A stretch of 64,000 nucleotides of DNA from Aliikangiella sp. G2MR2-5 (GCF_015687155.1 NZ_JADPQF010000008.1:62001-126000); one strand, 5' to 3'; positions 1-8,524 are shown, counted from the first letter of the stretch. Numbers and translations are program-made. Notes: generated from the letters alone by a model not told the origin.

Positions 1-393
1 TTTACGATAACGTTGTAACTTTGTTGAGTCTGCCATAATAGCAAGCTTCTTCAGCTCTCGTTGCTGCTTATACTCCGGTTTATCCAGCCTGCCCGGATAA
101 GCTAACAACCAACGTTCAGCCACCTGTTCATCGGACAAGGCTTTGGCGGCTTCAGGGTTAATCTTTAATACTAAGTGATAGTGATTATCCATGACGGCAT
201 AGGCATAAAGAGAAATACAGAATACATCCGCAAGCTCAATCATTCGAATTTCCAGCCAGGCTTTTCGATGGTCATAATTACGACCTGACACTAAATCTTC
301 ACCACACAGATGAGCCCGTCTGACGCAACGGGATATACAGTGATAGAACCCGGCTGATTCATTATCGACCAGATACTTTCTGGGGATGGGCAT
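1..393 (-). CDS. IS200-like (Y1/HUH, RAYT-type) transposase, C-terminus beyond window
   Basis: The frame is open from an ATG at 393 to the window edge (131 codons visible). The N-terminus is MPIPRKYLVDNESAGFYHCI. Around residues 67-75 the run MDNHYHLVL carries the His-hydrophobic-His (HUH) metal-binding motif of Y1 tyrosine transposases. The family (IS200/IS605 TnpA and REP-associated RAYTs) nicks and joins single-stranded DNA. The catalytic tyrosine lies near the C-terminus and may be outside the window. No flanking transposon ends are visible, which favours a domesticated RAYT-like gene over a mobile IS, but that is inference. Family assignment is fairly safe; intactness cannot be judged. 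Confidence 0.82.
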   Translation of the reverse strand, partial: MPIPRKYLVDNESAGFYHCISRCVRRAHLCGEDLVSGRNYDHRKAWLEIRMIELADVFCISLYAYAVMDNHYHLVLKINPEAAKALSDEQVAERWLLAYPGRLDKPEYKQQRELKKLAIMADSTKLQRYRK

Positions 394-526
394 GGTTTCT
401 CGTCCTTGAGAATTAGATTCCTAAGACTAGTTTAAATAAAACCAAACCCAACACTAGTAGCGAAGTCCAAAAGCCTTGTAGGAAATTGACAACAGGTGGT
501 GTAGGATATTTGCTTAAAATAGGGTC

Positions 527-556
527 TCTGGAAATTATTTTTCTGGAAATTATTTT
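527..556. repeat. 15-bp direct repeat x2 at 3' end of alkB
   Basis: TCTGGAAATTATTTT occurs at 527-541 and again, identical, at 542-556, ending 3 bp before the alkB stop region. It looks like a tandem duplication; other short tandem arrays in this window sit in the same kind of place. Confidence 0.85.
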
Positions 557-558
557 TT

Positions 559-1218
559 CTAAACTTTATTTTTCACTTCCTTCACCGCCTTTCTAAAAGT
601 AATGTTAAAACGTTCGGTCAGGTTCGGTTGCTGCTTATCCGCTTTAATCGTTTTCACGCCATGATAGATTAGTCGGGAATCTCCACCCCAAACCAGCACA
701 TCACCGCCATGAAGCATCAATTCTTTTTCAACACCACTACGAGTTTTTCCAAATATTTGAAATGTCGCCGGCAGGCCAATCGAAACTGAAACAATCGGCG
801 AGTCGAATTCGCCCTCATCCTTATCTTGATGACTGCCAAGTTTATCGCCTATTTGGTAGTGATTAATTAAGCAGGCGTCACTGTTGAAATTTTTAAAGCC
901 GGATTTGAAGGCTGCATCTTTGGCAAGCTGGAAAAAACTTTGCGGCATCGCCGGCCAGGGCTTTCCTGTTAGTGGATCTTTCGCTGCATAGCGATAACCT
1001 TTTGAGTCTGAAACCCAACCATAGGGACCGCAATTTGTGAGTTCTATGCCGGTGTAGTGTCCCATCGGCGTTTGCATTTTTCGAAAGGGAGATTGAGCCG
1101 CTATTTCCCAAATCACTTGCAACAAAGGTTGTGTATCTACAAAATCAGCGAGCAGGTATACCTCTGGGTAGATCTCCTGAATATCTGGTCTCTGACTGGA
1201 AAATAAATCCTGTGACAT
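559..1218 (-). CDS. alkB: AlkB-type 2-oxoglutarate/Fe(II) DNA-repair dioxygenase
   Basis: This 219-residue protein matches the length of E. coli AlkB (216). It oxidatively demethylates 1-methyladenine and 3-methylcytosine in DNA and RNA. The iron triad is visible as H130-x-D132 (GSHQDKDE) and H186 (IYHGV). The 2-oxoglutarate-binding RxNxTxR motif is R203-R209 (RFNITFR). These positions are within one residue of the E. coli ones. The gene stands alone, convergent with nothing recognisable on the left, and is not next to ada or aidB. A 15-bp duplication abuts its 3' end. Identification is secure. Confidence 0.95.
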   Translation of the reverse strand: MSQDLFSSQRPDIQEIYPEVYLLADFVDTQPLLQVIWEIAAQSPFRKMQTPMGHYTGIELTNCGPYGWVSDSKGYRYAAKDPLTGKPWPAMPQSFFQLAKDAAFKSGFKNFNSDACLINHYQIGDKLGSHQDKDEGEFDSPIVSVSIGLPATFQIFGKTRSGVEKELMLHGGDVLVWGGDSRLIYHGVKTIKADKQQPNLTERFNITFRKAVKEVKNKV

Positions 1219-1332
1219 TGTTTTAAAGCAAGCAATTAAATACTAATCATAAAATGATACATTGATTTAAGCTGATAACAAAACATCAGCGAAAACTAAG
1301 CCTCGTAGATGTGTAGAAATACCCGGTTTTTA

Positions 1333-1363
1333 AAACAAAAGAAAACCTCGATTAACATCGAGG
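1333..1363 (-). terminator. Rho-independent terminator of the doxX-azoR-pirin operon
   Basis: A perfect 7-bp stem CCTCGAT/ATCGAGG (1346-1352 with 1357-1363) has a 4-nt loop. Read leftward it is followed by a T-rich run (TTTTCTTTTGTTTT). It lies about 55 bp after the pirin stop. Confidence 0.8.
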
Positions 1364-1385
1364 CTAGAAGAGTTTATAAGTTTCG

Positions 1386-1427
1386 TTTAAATAAAACTGA
1401 CTTAAATAAAACTGGCTTAAATAAAGT
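1386..1427. repeat. 15-bp tandem repeat x2.8 overlapping the pirin stop codon
   Basis: Units TTTAAATAAAACTGA (1386-1400), CTTAAATAAAACTGG (1401-1415) and a partial third (1416-1427). On the minus strand each unit carries ATT-TAA in the reading frame of the pirin gene, so the stop codon itself is present three times in frame. Confidence 0.85.
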
Positions 1428-2277
1428 TCCCTGTCTGATAATCATTAAATGCCTGCTGGACTTCTTCGCGAGTATTCATCACAAAAGGCCCGCCCCTTGC
1501 CACAGGTTCATTCAGCGGTTTACCGGCAACCAACAGATAGCGGGCATCTTTGCTCGTCTCGATGGAAACTATATCTCCATCTTCAAATACTGCCAGTTCG
1601 CCTTTTTGAACTGACTGGTTGGAGTCTCCGACGATAATTTCGCCTTCAAAAGGGTACACAAAAGCATTTTGTCCCCGCTCAATGGTTTCGATCAATTTGG
1701 TCCCGGCGGGTTGTTTAACATCCCAATAAGTCGGGGTAATGTAGGGGTTGTCGATAATACCTTTTGTTCCCGAACTGGTTTTCCCGGCGATAACTTTAAT
1801 TTCGATTCCATTTTCCCGCTGTTCAACAGGAATTTCGTCAGCGCTTTTCTCCTGATATTGGGGCGCTGTCATCTTTTGCCTAGCAGGCAAGTTTACCCAG
1901 AGCTGAAAGCCAGCCAGGAGTCCGTTAGTCTGTTCGGGCATTTCCGAATGGATAATGCCTTTGCCGGCAGTCATCCACTGCACGCCACCGGTTTCAATAA
2001 CACCGGAATTACCGACACTGTCCTGATGGCGCATTTTCCCCGCCAGCATATAGGTTACTGTTTCAAAACCGCGGTGGGGGTGCGGTGGAAAACCGCCGAT
2101 ATAATCCTGTGGTTTATCCGAACCAAATGCATCAAGCAGCAAAAAAGGGTCCAGCATGTTGAGATAAGGCGAGCCGATAATACGCGTTAATTGTACGCCA
2201 TCGCCATCGGCCGCTGGAATGCCTTTAATCTTCTGTTGAAGCTCTCTAGCCTTTGGCGCCTGTTGAGTCTGTTGCAT
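1417..2277 (-). CDS. Pirin family protein
   Basis: A bicupin of 286 residues from the start chosen here. The metal ligands of pirins are visible: H66 and H68 (PPHPHRGFET) and H110 and E112 (IIHSEMPE). Bacterial pirins include quercetin dioxygenases and redox-linked regulators; the substrate here is unknown. An upstream in-frame ATG at 2292 lies inside the Shine-Dalgarno run GGAGGAAATAGAC, so the ATG at 2277 is the better start. The gene is last in a leftward operon with azoR (28 bp upstream) and doxX. This trio beside a LysR regulator is common in gammaproteobacteria and is usually linked to electrophile or oxidative stress. Confidence 0.93.
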   Translation of the reverse strand: MQQTQQAPKARELQQKIKGIPAADGDGVQLTRIIGSPYLNMLDPFLLLDAFGSDKPQDYIGGFPPHPHRGFETVTYMLAGKMRHQDSVGNSGVIETGGVQWMTAGKGIIHSEMPEQTNGLLAGFQLWVNLPARQKMTAPQYQEKSADEIPVEQRENGIEIKVIAGKTSSGTKGIIDNPYITPTYWDVKQPAGTKLIETIERGQNAFVYPFEGEIIVGDSNQSVQKGELAVFEDGDIVSIETSKDARYLLVAGKPLNEPVARGGPFVMNTREEVQQAFNDYQTGNFI

Positions 2278-2305
2278 GTCTATTTCCTCCATTGCTGCCC
2301 GATTG

Positions 2306-2884
2306 TCAGGCTTTAGCCTGAATCAAGCCGGTGTGTTCGCTTGAAAGGTCTACTTTGGTGGCGTCGATAACCGTCACATCATCAATTCCAATAAAACCCA
2401 TGACCTGTTTTAAATAGCGGGTTGCCAAATCCGCTTCGCTACCAATCGGAACGCCGCCCGATGCCATAACCAGATAAGCTTTTTTGTTTCTTAAAAGACC
2501 TTCGGGACCATTTTCAGTATAGCGGAAAGTTAATCTGGCTCTTGCTACCAAATCTATCCAGGCTTTTAACACCGCTGGTACGCTAAAGTTGTACACCGGT
2601 GATGCGATCACAATATGCTCTGCGTCTTGCAATTCTTTTACCAGAGAGTCGGAAAAGCTCAATCTTTCTTTATGCTCTTTGTCTCTCTCTTCCGGTGCAG
2701 TAAAGTTGGCGCCGATCCATTGCTCGTCGATAAAGGGGAGACCCGTAGCCAGATCACGCTCTATCAGAGTTTGTGAACTATCTTCTGCTTGCAGCTCCTC
2801 AACCAGTCGAGCTGAAACGTTTCGGGTAAGCGATCCCTGATAGCGACCACTTGAATTTACCAGTAGGATATTATTTGTACTCAT
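2306..2884 (-). CDS. azoR: FMN-dependent NADH:quinone/azo oxidoreductase AzoR
   Basis: A flavodoxin-fold protein of 192 residues. The N-terminal strand LLVNSSGRYQGS binds FMN phosphate. The family hallmark VYNFSVPAVLKAWIDLVAR and the following TFRYTENGPEGLL align closely with E. coli AzoR. It performs obligate two-electron reduction of quinones and azo compounds, protecting against thiol-reactive electrophiles. The track start at 2911 lacks a ribosome binding site, whereas the ATG at 2884 follows GAGGG at good spacing, so 2884 is used. The gene lies between doxX and the pirin gene, same strand, gaps below 50 bp. Confidence 0.92.
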   Translation of the reverse strand: MSTNNILLVNSSGRYQGSLTRNVSARLVEELQAEDSSQTLIERDLATGLPFIDEQWIGANFTAPEERDKEHKERLSFSDSLVKELQDAEHIVIASPVYNFSVPAVLKAWIDLVARARLTFRYTENGPEGLLRNKKAYLVMASGGVPIGSEADLATRYLKQVMGFIGIDDVTVIDATKVDLSSEHTGLIQAKA

Positions 2885-2933
2885 GATTTGTCCCTCGCGT
2901 CTAATTTGCATTTCTTAATCTTCAACATCTAAA

Positions 2934-3329
2934 TTAATGGGCTGGTTTGGGCATACCCTGGTCGATTGATACCGGACCTGCACCGTTAGCAACTAGAAAA
3001 AGGAAGCCTCCCGCAATAGCTACATTTTTCATAAACATGATGGATTGCATCTGATCGGCAAAGTTAAAGTGGAAAACAAAAGCAGAAATCAAGCTGAAAC
3101 CTGTCAGTAGAAAAGCTGCCAGTCTGGTTTTATAACCAACAATAATGGCAATTGCTCCCAAAACTTCGGTTGCAATAACTAAAGGTAAAAGTGCGCCAGG
3201 TACTCCCATCGCCTCCATATAGCCTTGAGTTCCCTGGTAGCCGCCAATTTTGTCCAGGCCAGCCATTAAGAAGATCGCGCTGATTAGTATGCGACCGCTA
3301 ACACTTGAGTAGTTTTCGATAAATTTCAT
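2934..3329 (-). CDS. DoxX family membrane protein
   Basis: A 131-residue protein with four predicted membrane helices. It has the DoxX signature near the N-terminus (GRILISAIFLMAGLDKIGGY) and the GxxLxxG-type loops of the family. DoxX/YphA proteins act in the inner membrane with quinone- or thiol-linked redox systems, but their chemistry is not settled. A clear ribosome binding site (CAGGAGACAG) precedes the ATG. It is the first gene of the leftward doxX-azoR-pirin operon, so the promoter should lie in 3330-3480, where a perfect inverted repeat is present. Confidence 0.9.
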   Translation of the reverse strand: MKFIENYSSVSGRILISAIFLMAGLDKIGGYQGTQGYMEAMGVPGALLPLVIATEVLGAIAIIVGYKTRLAAFLLTGFSLISAFVFHFNFADQMQSIMFMKNVAIAGGFLFLVANGAGPVSIDQGMPKPAH

Positions 3330-3433
3330 GTTCTGTCTCCTGTTGTTTTAAATCGTTGGTATGAAGTAATTCAGTTCATGGGACTATTTTATCGTTGCTA
3401 AAAAATAGAAAAACACGCATTATCGGAAATAAC

Positions 3434-3452
3434 TGTTCTTGATATAAGAACA
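3434..3452. promoter_or_regulatory. Candidate LysR-type operator (inverted repeat)
   Basis: A perfect 7-bp inverted repeat, TGTTCTT-GATAT-AAGAACA, in the divergent promoter between doxX and the kelch gene. It contains TTC-N9-GAA, which resembles LysR-family boxes. The LysR regulator at 4550-5458 is the obvious candidate ligand (inference). Confidence 0.55.
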
Positions 3453-3480
3453 AATAAAGTAAAACAAAGAGGAGCCACTG

Positions 3481-4488
3481 ATGAACTTTTCTCGACGTTC
3501 CCTGCTTAAATCTGCGTTACTTGCTTCTGCTGCAAGCGCTCTTCCTGCGAGGGCTGGCTGGCAACGGGCTGCGAATTTGCCCTATCGGGTACAGGAAATC
3601 TATCCGGTCCTCCACGAAGGGAAAATCTACGTTGCAGGTGGGATATCTCCGGATAAGTCTGAAAGTAACTTTGTTGCTCGTGATGTAGCAGTTTACAGTC
3701 TTTCAGAAAATAGCTGGAAAGTGGGCACTCGCTTACCTGAACCAAGACACCATCCTCATCTGGTCTCTCATCAAGGTATTCTTTACGCCTTTTCAGGATT
3801 TATTCTAAGCGGGGCAGATCGCTGGTATGCCAGTGGGGATGTTCTCTGGCTGGATGAATCTGAAGGGCAGGTTGCGAAATGGAAAAAACTGAAAACAAAG
3901 ATGCCACATCCTCTGTGTGAAACAGTTGCCACTTCATATCAGGGGCGTATTCATTTAGTAAGTGGTCGCAAACCTCTGGGAAAGGCTAACGGGCGCTGGC
4001 AGGATCACGTTGATGTTAATAGTCATTGGCTGTTTGACACGGCAGAAAATCGATGGTCACAGGCGAAACCTGTCCCTACTGCCAGAAATAGCGCTGCCGG
4101 TGTCTGCTTGAACAATCAATGGTTTGTTTTTGGTGGACGCACTGTCAACGGAGGGAACCTTGCGGTAAATGAGGTGTATGATTTTAAATCAGATCGTTGG
4201 GAGAAACGGGCCCCTATGCCACAGGCTCAGGGCGGCCTGGCCGCGGCCGCAATAAAAGATAGAATCTATGTTTTTGGTGGTGAGTTTTTTGATAACGGTG
4301 GTGGAGTGTTCAAGGAAGTCTGGGAGTATTCTGTCCGTGAAGATCATTGGCGAAAAGTCGGTGAAATGCCGCTACCCAGACACGGACTGGGGGCGGTGGC
4401 CTATGATGATTCTATTTTTGTTATTGCCGGAGCTACCAAAGCGAGTGGAAATGGTACCAGTGATCGCATGTCGGTATTCAGGTTGTGA
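3481..4488 (+). CDS. Tat-exported kelch-repeat protein
   Basis: A 335-residue protein that begins with a twin-arginine signal (residues 4-10 SRRSLLK) and a hydrophobic segment ending ALPARA. The rest consists of kelch blades, seen as recurring diglycine strands (IYVAGGI, WFVFGGR, IYVFGGE, IFVIAGA), implying a six-bladed beta-propeller in the periplasm. Tat export suggests cytoplasmic folding or a cofactor, but no catalytic residues are evident. GAGGAG precedes the start. It is divergent from doxX and followed 61 bp later by the LysR gene, so it probably belongs to the same regulon. The ligand is unknown. Confidence 0.85.
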   Translation: MNFSRRSLLKSALLASAASALPARAGWQRAANLPYRVQEIYPVLHEGKIYVAGGISPDKSESNFVARDVAVYSLSENSWKVGTRLPEPRHHPHLVSHQGILYAFSGFILSGADRWYASGDVLWLDESEGQVAKWKKLKTKMPHPLCETVATSYQGRIHLVSGRKPLGKANGRWQDHVDVNSHWLFDTAENRWSQAKPVPTARNSAAGVCLNNQWFVFGGRTVNGGNLAVNEVYDFKSDRWEKRAPMPQAQGGLAAAAIKDRIYVFGGEFFDNGGGVFKEVWEYSVREDHWRKVGEMPLPRHGLGAVAYDDSIFVIAGATKASGNGTSDRMSVFRL

Positions 4489-4549
4489 GCCTCCGACTTT
4501 GTCTAAGTGAATATTAGCGAGCGGACATGATAGTTATTGGAAGAGTAAT

Positions 4550-5458
4550 ATGAATCCATTAGAGGAAATGCAAAATTTTGTGCGTATTGTTGAGGCTGGG
4601 AGCATTACCCGGGCAGCTGAACAACAAAACACTGTCAAATCCGCGGTAAGCCGCAAGCTGGCTGATCTGGAAAAGCGCCTCGGGGTGACGCTGCTTACCC
4701 GAACTACGAGACGACAAACTCTGACCGATACGGGACGAAGCTACTACCAGCAGTGTATACGCATTATCGGTGAGTTGGAGGAGGTAGAAGCGGAAGTCAG
4801 AAATGAAAACTGCGCGCTTGCCGGAAAAATAAAAGTTGCTGCTCCGCTGTCTTTTGGTTTGATGCATCTGTCCCAGGCCATTCGCAAGTTCAATGAAATT
4901 AATCCTGAGATTTATTTTGAGCTCGACTTTAATGATAGAAAAGTGGACATCGTTGAAGAAGGTTTCGATCTGGCGATACGTATTGCCAGACTCGAAGACT
5001 CGAGTCTGGTTGCCCGGAAACTGATCCACGCCAGAACCCTGTTATGTGCCAGTCCGGCATACTTGCAGGAATTCGGTGAGCCACAAATGCCGGAAGATTT
5101 GAAAAAGGGGCACGTCAAGCTTAAGTATGCGACTAACAATGACTACTGGCAGTTCAAAGGAGAAAATGGCGAAGTCGTCCGAATCAAAGTTCCCGCGGTT
5201 ATTTCGGCCAATAACGGAGAGTTTTTATGTCAGGCTGCAATAGAAGGTAAAGGGTTGTTATTTTCGCCGGATTTCATTTGCTATAAAGCCGTGCGAAGTG
5301 GCCTGCTAAAGCCTATTCTGTGCGAGTATTTGCTCGACAATGAGATTTCCGGATATGCACTCTATCCACAAAACAGACATCTATCAAGACGGGTCAGGAG
5401 TCTGATTGATTTTCTTGCGCAGTATTTTGGTGAAAAACCTTATTGGTCCTGTTTATAG
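4550..5458 (+). CDS. LysR-family transcriptional regulator
   Basis: A 302-residue protein with the LysR winged helix at residues 1-60 (MQNFVRIVEAGSITRAAEQQ, then LADLEKRLGVTLLTRTTRR). The C-terminal two-thirds form a periplasmic-binding-protein-like effector domain (KIKVAAPLSFGLMHLSQAI). It belongs to the broad group often found next to pirin/azoreductase/DoxX genes, which suggests it controls the operon at 1417-3329 and the kelch gene. The effector is unknown. The inverted repeat at 3434-3452 is the best operator candidate. Confidence 0.92.
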   Translation: MNPLEEMQNFVRIVEAGSITRAAEQQNTVKSAVSRKLADLEKRLGVTLLTRTTRRQTLTDTGRSYYQQCIRIIGELEEVEAEVRNENCALAGKIKVAAPLSFGLMHLSQAIRKFNEINPEIYFELDFNDRKVDIVEEGFDLAIRIARLEDSSLVARKLIHARTLLCASPAYLQEFGEPQMPEDLKKGHVKLKYATNNDYWQFKGENGEVVRIKVPAVISANNGEFLCQAAIEGKGLLFSPDFICYKAVRSGLLKPILCEYLLDNEISGYALYPQNRHLSRRVRSLIDFLAQYFGEKPYWSCL

Positions 5459-5769
5459 TTTCAGACATCGAAACTATAGATTTTAAAATCTTTAGTAGAT
5501 CTATTTTTTAGAAAAATAAACATTTAATGTTCCGGCGTTCTTAAAAATAAGCTCGATTTGAGATAATTGGCTTTTTTTGTCGAATTTGTAGTAATTATTG
5601 ACGCTCCTTTGCTAACGCCTCCTTCATTTTGTATGACACATTCCTCGTGCATTTTTTATGCAACCATTTGATTGCCATTTTAGTGGCTACTTGTTGTTTT
5701 CGAGAAAAGAGTGGCCTAAAAAAATGGGGTTTCAACTATATAAAAATAATTCAATGAGGTATCTCTATA
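5459..5769. other. Intergenic region upstream of the subtilisin-like protease
   Basis: No gene seen in 311 bp. It starts with a 9-bp hairpin (5454-5462 with 5470-5478, overlapping the lysR stop) and a palindrome GATTTTAAAATC (5479-5490), possibly a weak terminator. The rest is AT-rich and should hold the protease promoter; AATGAGG lies just before its ATG. Confidence 0.5.
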
Positions 5770-7362
5770 ATGATAACTAAATTAACCAAAGTCACGGCAG
5801 CCACGCTAATGGGGTTGGGAATTTCTGCCGTATCTGCAGCAGAAGAAACTCGCTACATAGTTAAGTACAAAGAACAGGGAAGTCAGAAAGTTGCGTCTCA
5901 GGCGAAAATTAAATCAGCGGTTCGTGCTGCTGGTGGTAAAGTTGTTTTACCATTAAATGCAATGGGAGCAGCTGCTTTCACTGGTGATACTAATGCTGTT
6001 GCCAGACTGCGCTCAAATCCAAATATCGAATATGTTGAAGTTGATGAAAAACGTGAGCTGAAAAGTCTTTACAATGATGATGCTGGTAATCCAATGTCTC
6101 AGCAGTTGACTCCCTATGCTATTTATCAGTCTCAAGCTGACCAGCTTTCTCTCGACTTAGCCAATGCAAAGCGTGTTTGTGTTATTGACTCGGGTATTGC
6201 TGGTGATACGGGTGAAACTGGTGGTCGTAATAATGATTTTGACTGGAACAATATTACCGGTTCGAACGACTCTGGTACCGGCGACTGGTTCCGTGATGGC
6301 GGGCCACACGGTACTCACGTTGCAGGAACTATTGCTGCGGCGGATAACGGCTATGGCGTAATTGGTATGGCTCCAGGAAATCCTCTTCACATTGTTAAGG
6401 TTTTTAATGCAGCAGGTTGGGGTTATTCATCTGATCTGGCTAAAGCCGCGCAGGAATGTTCTAACGCCGGAGCTAGTATCATTTCAATGAGTTTGGGCGG
6501 TGGACGCGCGAACCGCACAGAAGAGTCTGCTTTCGACTCGTTTACTGCAAATGGCGGTCTTGTTTTGGCGGCTGCGGGCAATGACGGTAACTCGACTCGC
6601 TCTTACCCAGCCGGATATGAGTCTGTCATGATGATTGGTGCCAATGACGGTGATAATAATATTGCCTCATTCTCTCAATTCCCATCTTGTCGAAATAAAG
6701 GCAAAGTTCGTGATGGTTACTGTGTAGAAGTTACAGCTGGTGGTGTTAACACGCTTTCAACTTACCCATCAGGCGGAGCTACTTTGGCTTCAATGGAAGT
6801 TGACGGAGTCGGTTATGCGTCGTCGGCGATGGAAAATGGTGGCACTGTAACGGGTAACACTTATGACTTCGGTTTAGGTGAAGCGACTGACAATGGTGCC
6901 AGCGGTAAAATCTGTGTAATTTCTCGTGGTAACATTACCTTCCATGACAAAGTTAAGAACTGTGAAGACAGCGGTGGTATTGGTGCAATCATCTATAACA
7001 ATGAGCCAGGCATGTTATACGGTACATTGGGTGATACAAATACAACCAGCATTCCTGCCGTAGGCGCTACTCAGGAAGATGGTGCGGCTCTGGTTGCTTC
7101 AACTTCCGCGACCATTAGCATTGAAAGTAGTGACTTTGGTTACATGAGCGGAACTTCAATGGCGACGCCTGGTGTATCAGGGGTTGCTGCTTTGGTTTGG
7201 TCAAATCATCCGGGTTGTAGTGGTACCGAAATCCGTAATGCGCTTAAAGCTACTGCACAAGACAGTGGTGCAGCGGGTAAAGATGACTATTTCGGCTACG
7301 GTATCGTTAAAGCGAAAGCTGCTAGCGACTACCTCACCGCAAACGGTTGTTCAGGGCAGTAA
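5770..7362 (+). CDS. Secreted S8 (subtilisin-like) serine protease with I9 propeptide and PA insert
   Basis: A 530-residue preproprotein. A signal peptide at 1-23 (ending VSAAEE) is followed by an inhibitor-I9-type propeptide at about 27-93. The catalytic triad is D140 (CVIDSGIAG), H180 (GGPHGTHVAG) and S463 (SGTSMATPG), with oxyanion N271. A protease-associated (PA) domain is inserted at about 320-440 between the oxyanion Asn and Ser regions. It is most likely exported by Sec and acts outside the cell in protein degradation. No C-terminal PPC or secretion domain is present. A strong terminator follows directly, so it is monocistronic. Confidence 0.95.
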   Translation: MITKLTKVTAATLMGLGISAVSAAEETRYIVKYKEQGSQKVASQAKIKSAVRAAGGKVVLPLNAMGAAAFTGDTNAVARLRSNPNIEYVEVDEKRELKSLYNDDAGNPMSQQLTPYAIYQSQADQLSLDLANAKRVCVIDSGIAGDTGETGGRNNDFDWNNITGSNDSGTGDWFRDGGPHGTHVAGTIAAADNGYGVIGMAPGNPLHIVKVFNAAGWGYSSDLAKAAQECSNAGASIISMSLGGGRANRTEESAFDSFTANGGLVLAAAGNDGNSTRSYPAGYESVMMIGANDGDNNIASFSQFPSCRNKGKVRDGYCVEVTAGGVNTLSTYPSGGATLASMEVDGVGYASSAMENGGTVTGNTYDFGLGEATDNGASGKICVISRGNITFHDKVKNCEDSGGIGAIIYNNEPGMLYGTLGDTNTTSIPAVGATQEDGAALVASTSATISIESSDFGYMSGTSMATPGVSGVAALVWSNHPGCSGTEIRNALKATAQDSGAAGKDDYFGYGIVKAKAASDYLTANGCSGQ

Positions 7363-7371
7363 TTGTCAAGA

Positions 7372-7399
7372 AACGCCCGGCTTTGCCGGGTGTTTTTTT
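7372..7399 (+). terminator. Rho-independent terminator of the S8 protease gene
   Basis: GC-rich hairpin (ACGCCCGG with CCGGGTGT, loop CTTTG) followed by seven Ts, starting about 10 bp after the protease stop codon. Confidence 0.92.
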
Positions 7400-7502
7400 A
7401 GTGGGAATGACAAGCTTGTTGTCATTAAGTTTGTGGTCAATTGAGTGATGCCAAAAGACATATCACCTATTCAAAAACAGCTGAGAATAATCAGGCGTCG
7501 AG

Positions 7503-7922
7503 CTAGTTAAACGAGTTAATTACAATCACCTTGTTAACTCGACTGTCTTCGAAGTTCACTATTGCCTTACTCTTATCGACGCGAAAATATTTCCAACTGA
7601 CACTTTTACTCTTTGAATCAGGAAAACCCCACGCCAGAAGCACTTCCTTTTCGGTCATACCTTTTTCTACTCTGGAGTTGTCTATTCTTTCCCAGTCCCA
7701 TTCCGGGTGACGGGATTTTAGCTCGCCAAATATAAGATTATATTGGTTTTCATCGTCCGCAGAAGAAAACACAGAGCCGAGTCTTTTTTTGATTTTTACT
7801 GCATCATTTATCAATGTTTCCGTTTTAGTAACTCCGAGACTATTACTGCTATTGGAGTATTTTGTTCCTCCGCAAGCAGAAATCAGGGTAATAAACAGTA
7901 AGCAGAATAAATTTTTTTTCAT
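7503..7922 (-). CDS. Small lipoprotein, possibly BamE/SmpA-like fold
   Basis: A 139-residue protein with a lipoprotein signal MKKNLFCLLFITLISACGG, the lipobox cysteine being C17. The C-terminal half (EKGMTEKEVLLAWGFPDSK, then SWKYFR and VIVIN) resembles the small alpha-beta SmpA/OmlA-type domain, where a GMT-x-x-x-V segment precedes GxP. I do not recognise a named family. It should be anchored in the outer or inner membrane facing the periplasm. It stands alone on this strand between the protease terminator and phhB. Confidence 0.7.
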   Translation of the reverse strand: MKKNLFCLLFITLISACGGTKYSNSSNSLGVTKTETLINDAVKIKKRLGSVFSSADDENQYNLIFGELKSRHPEWDWERIDNSRVEKGMTEKEVLLAWGFPDSKSKSVSWKYFRVDKSKAIVNFEDSRVNKVIVINSFN

Positions 7923-7981
7923 TGAACGAATTCCTGAGAATCAAATTTTGCTGAAATTATAGCATGTCCATTTTTGCCTTT

Positions 7982-8332
7982 TTAGTCTGTCTCGCGAGCT
8001 AATTTGTCGGTCTTAGCGGCGCAAATAAAGTCATTGAGATGCAGGCCCTTAATTTTATGCGTCCACCAGTGAACAGTAACTTTTCCCCATTCAGTCACAA
8101 GGGCTGGGTGATGTCCTTCTTGTTGTGCAATTTCTGCTACCCGATTTGTAAACTGCAGGGCGTCTTCAAAATTGGAGAAATCGAACTCCTTTATGAGTTG
8201 TTCCACTCCCTGTAAGCTTGCAATCCTCCATCCTGATAGTTCTTGCATGAACTTGGCTTTTTCTTCAGCATTCATCTTTGCTGAGTCAGTCCTGCAGGTC
8301 TGACAAAGCTTTTCGCATAGCTTGCTTTCCAT
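7982..8332 (-). CDS. phhB: 4a-hydroxytetrahydrobiopterin (pterin-4a-carbinolamine) dehydratase
   Basis: A 116-residue protein from the start chosen here, close to P. aeruginosa PhhB (118). It carries the family core QEGHHPALVTEWGKVTVHW followed by HKIKGLHLNDF, containing the catalytic histidines. It dehydrates the carbinolamine formed by aromatic amino acid hydroxylases, or acts in molybdopterin metabolism; no phenylalanine hydroxylase gene is in the window. The longer start at 8359 has its ribosome site directly abutting the ATG, while the ATG at 8332 follows GAGGA at normal distance. Confidence 0.93.
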   Translation of the reverse strand: MESKLCEKLCQTCRTDSAKMNAEEKAKFMQELSGWRIASLQGVEQLIKEFDFSNFEDALQFTNRVAEIAQQEGHHPALVTEWGKVTVHWWTHKIKGLHLNDFICAAKTDKLARETD

Positions 8333-8478
8333 GGTTTCGTTCCTCACTTGACTCTTCATCCCTTGTTAATTTTCATTTTTGCGGCGGGCTTAAATTCAGT
8401 AATTCAGGCCTGTGAATGGTGGTTTCTCTCAATTATAGGTTTTACCGTTATCAGCAGGCCAGCTTGCTTTCACTTTTC

Positions 8479-8509
8479 TTACATTGTAGTATCTCTGTTA
8501 CTTTTGTAA
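8479..8509. promoter_or_regulatory. Two candidate BlaI-type operator half-site pairs
   Basis: TACA-T-TGTA at 8480-8488 and TTAC-TTTT-GTAA at 8498-8509 lie 16-45 bp upstream of the BlaI-like gene. BlaI/MecI repressors bind TACA/TGTA dyads in their own promoters, so autoregulation is plausible. The spacers differ from textbook sites. Confidence 0.4.
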
Positions 8510-8524
8510 TTGATAAATAGAATC

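Noticed and set aside
425-462. Paired ACTAGT sites as ends of a mobile element beside the transposase
   Set aside because: Only six-base palindromes, no matching partner on the other side within the window and no target duplication.
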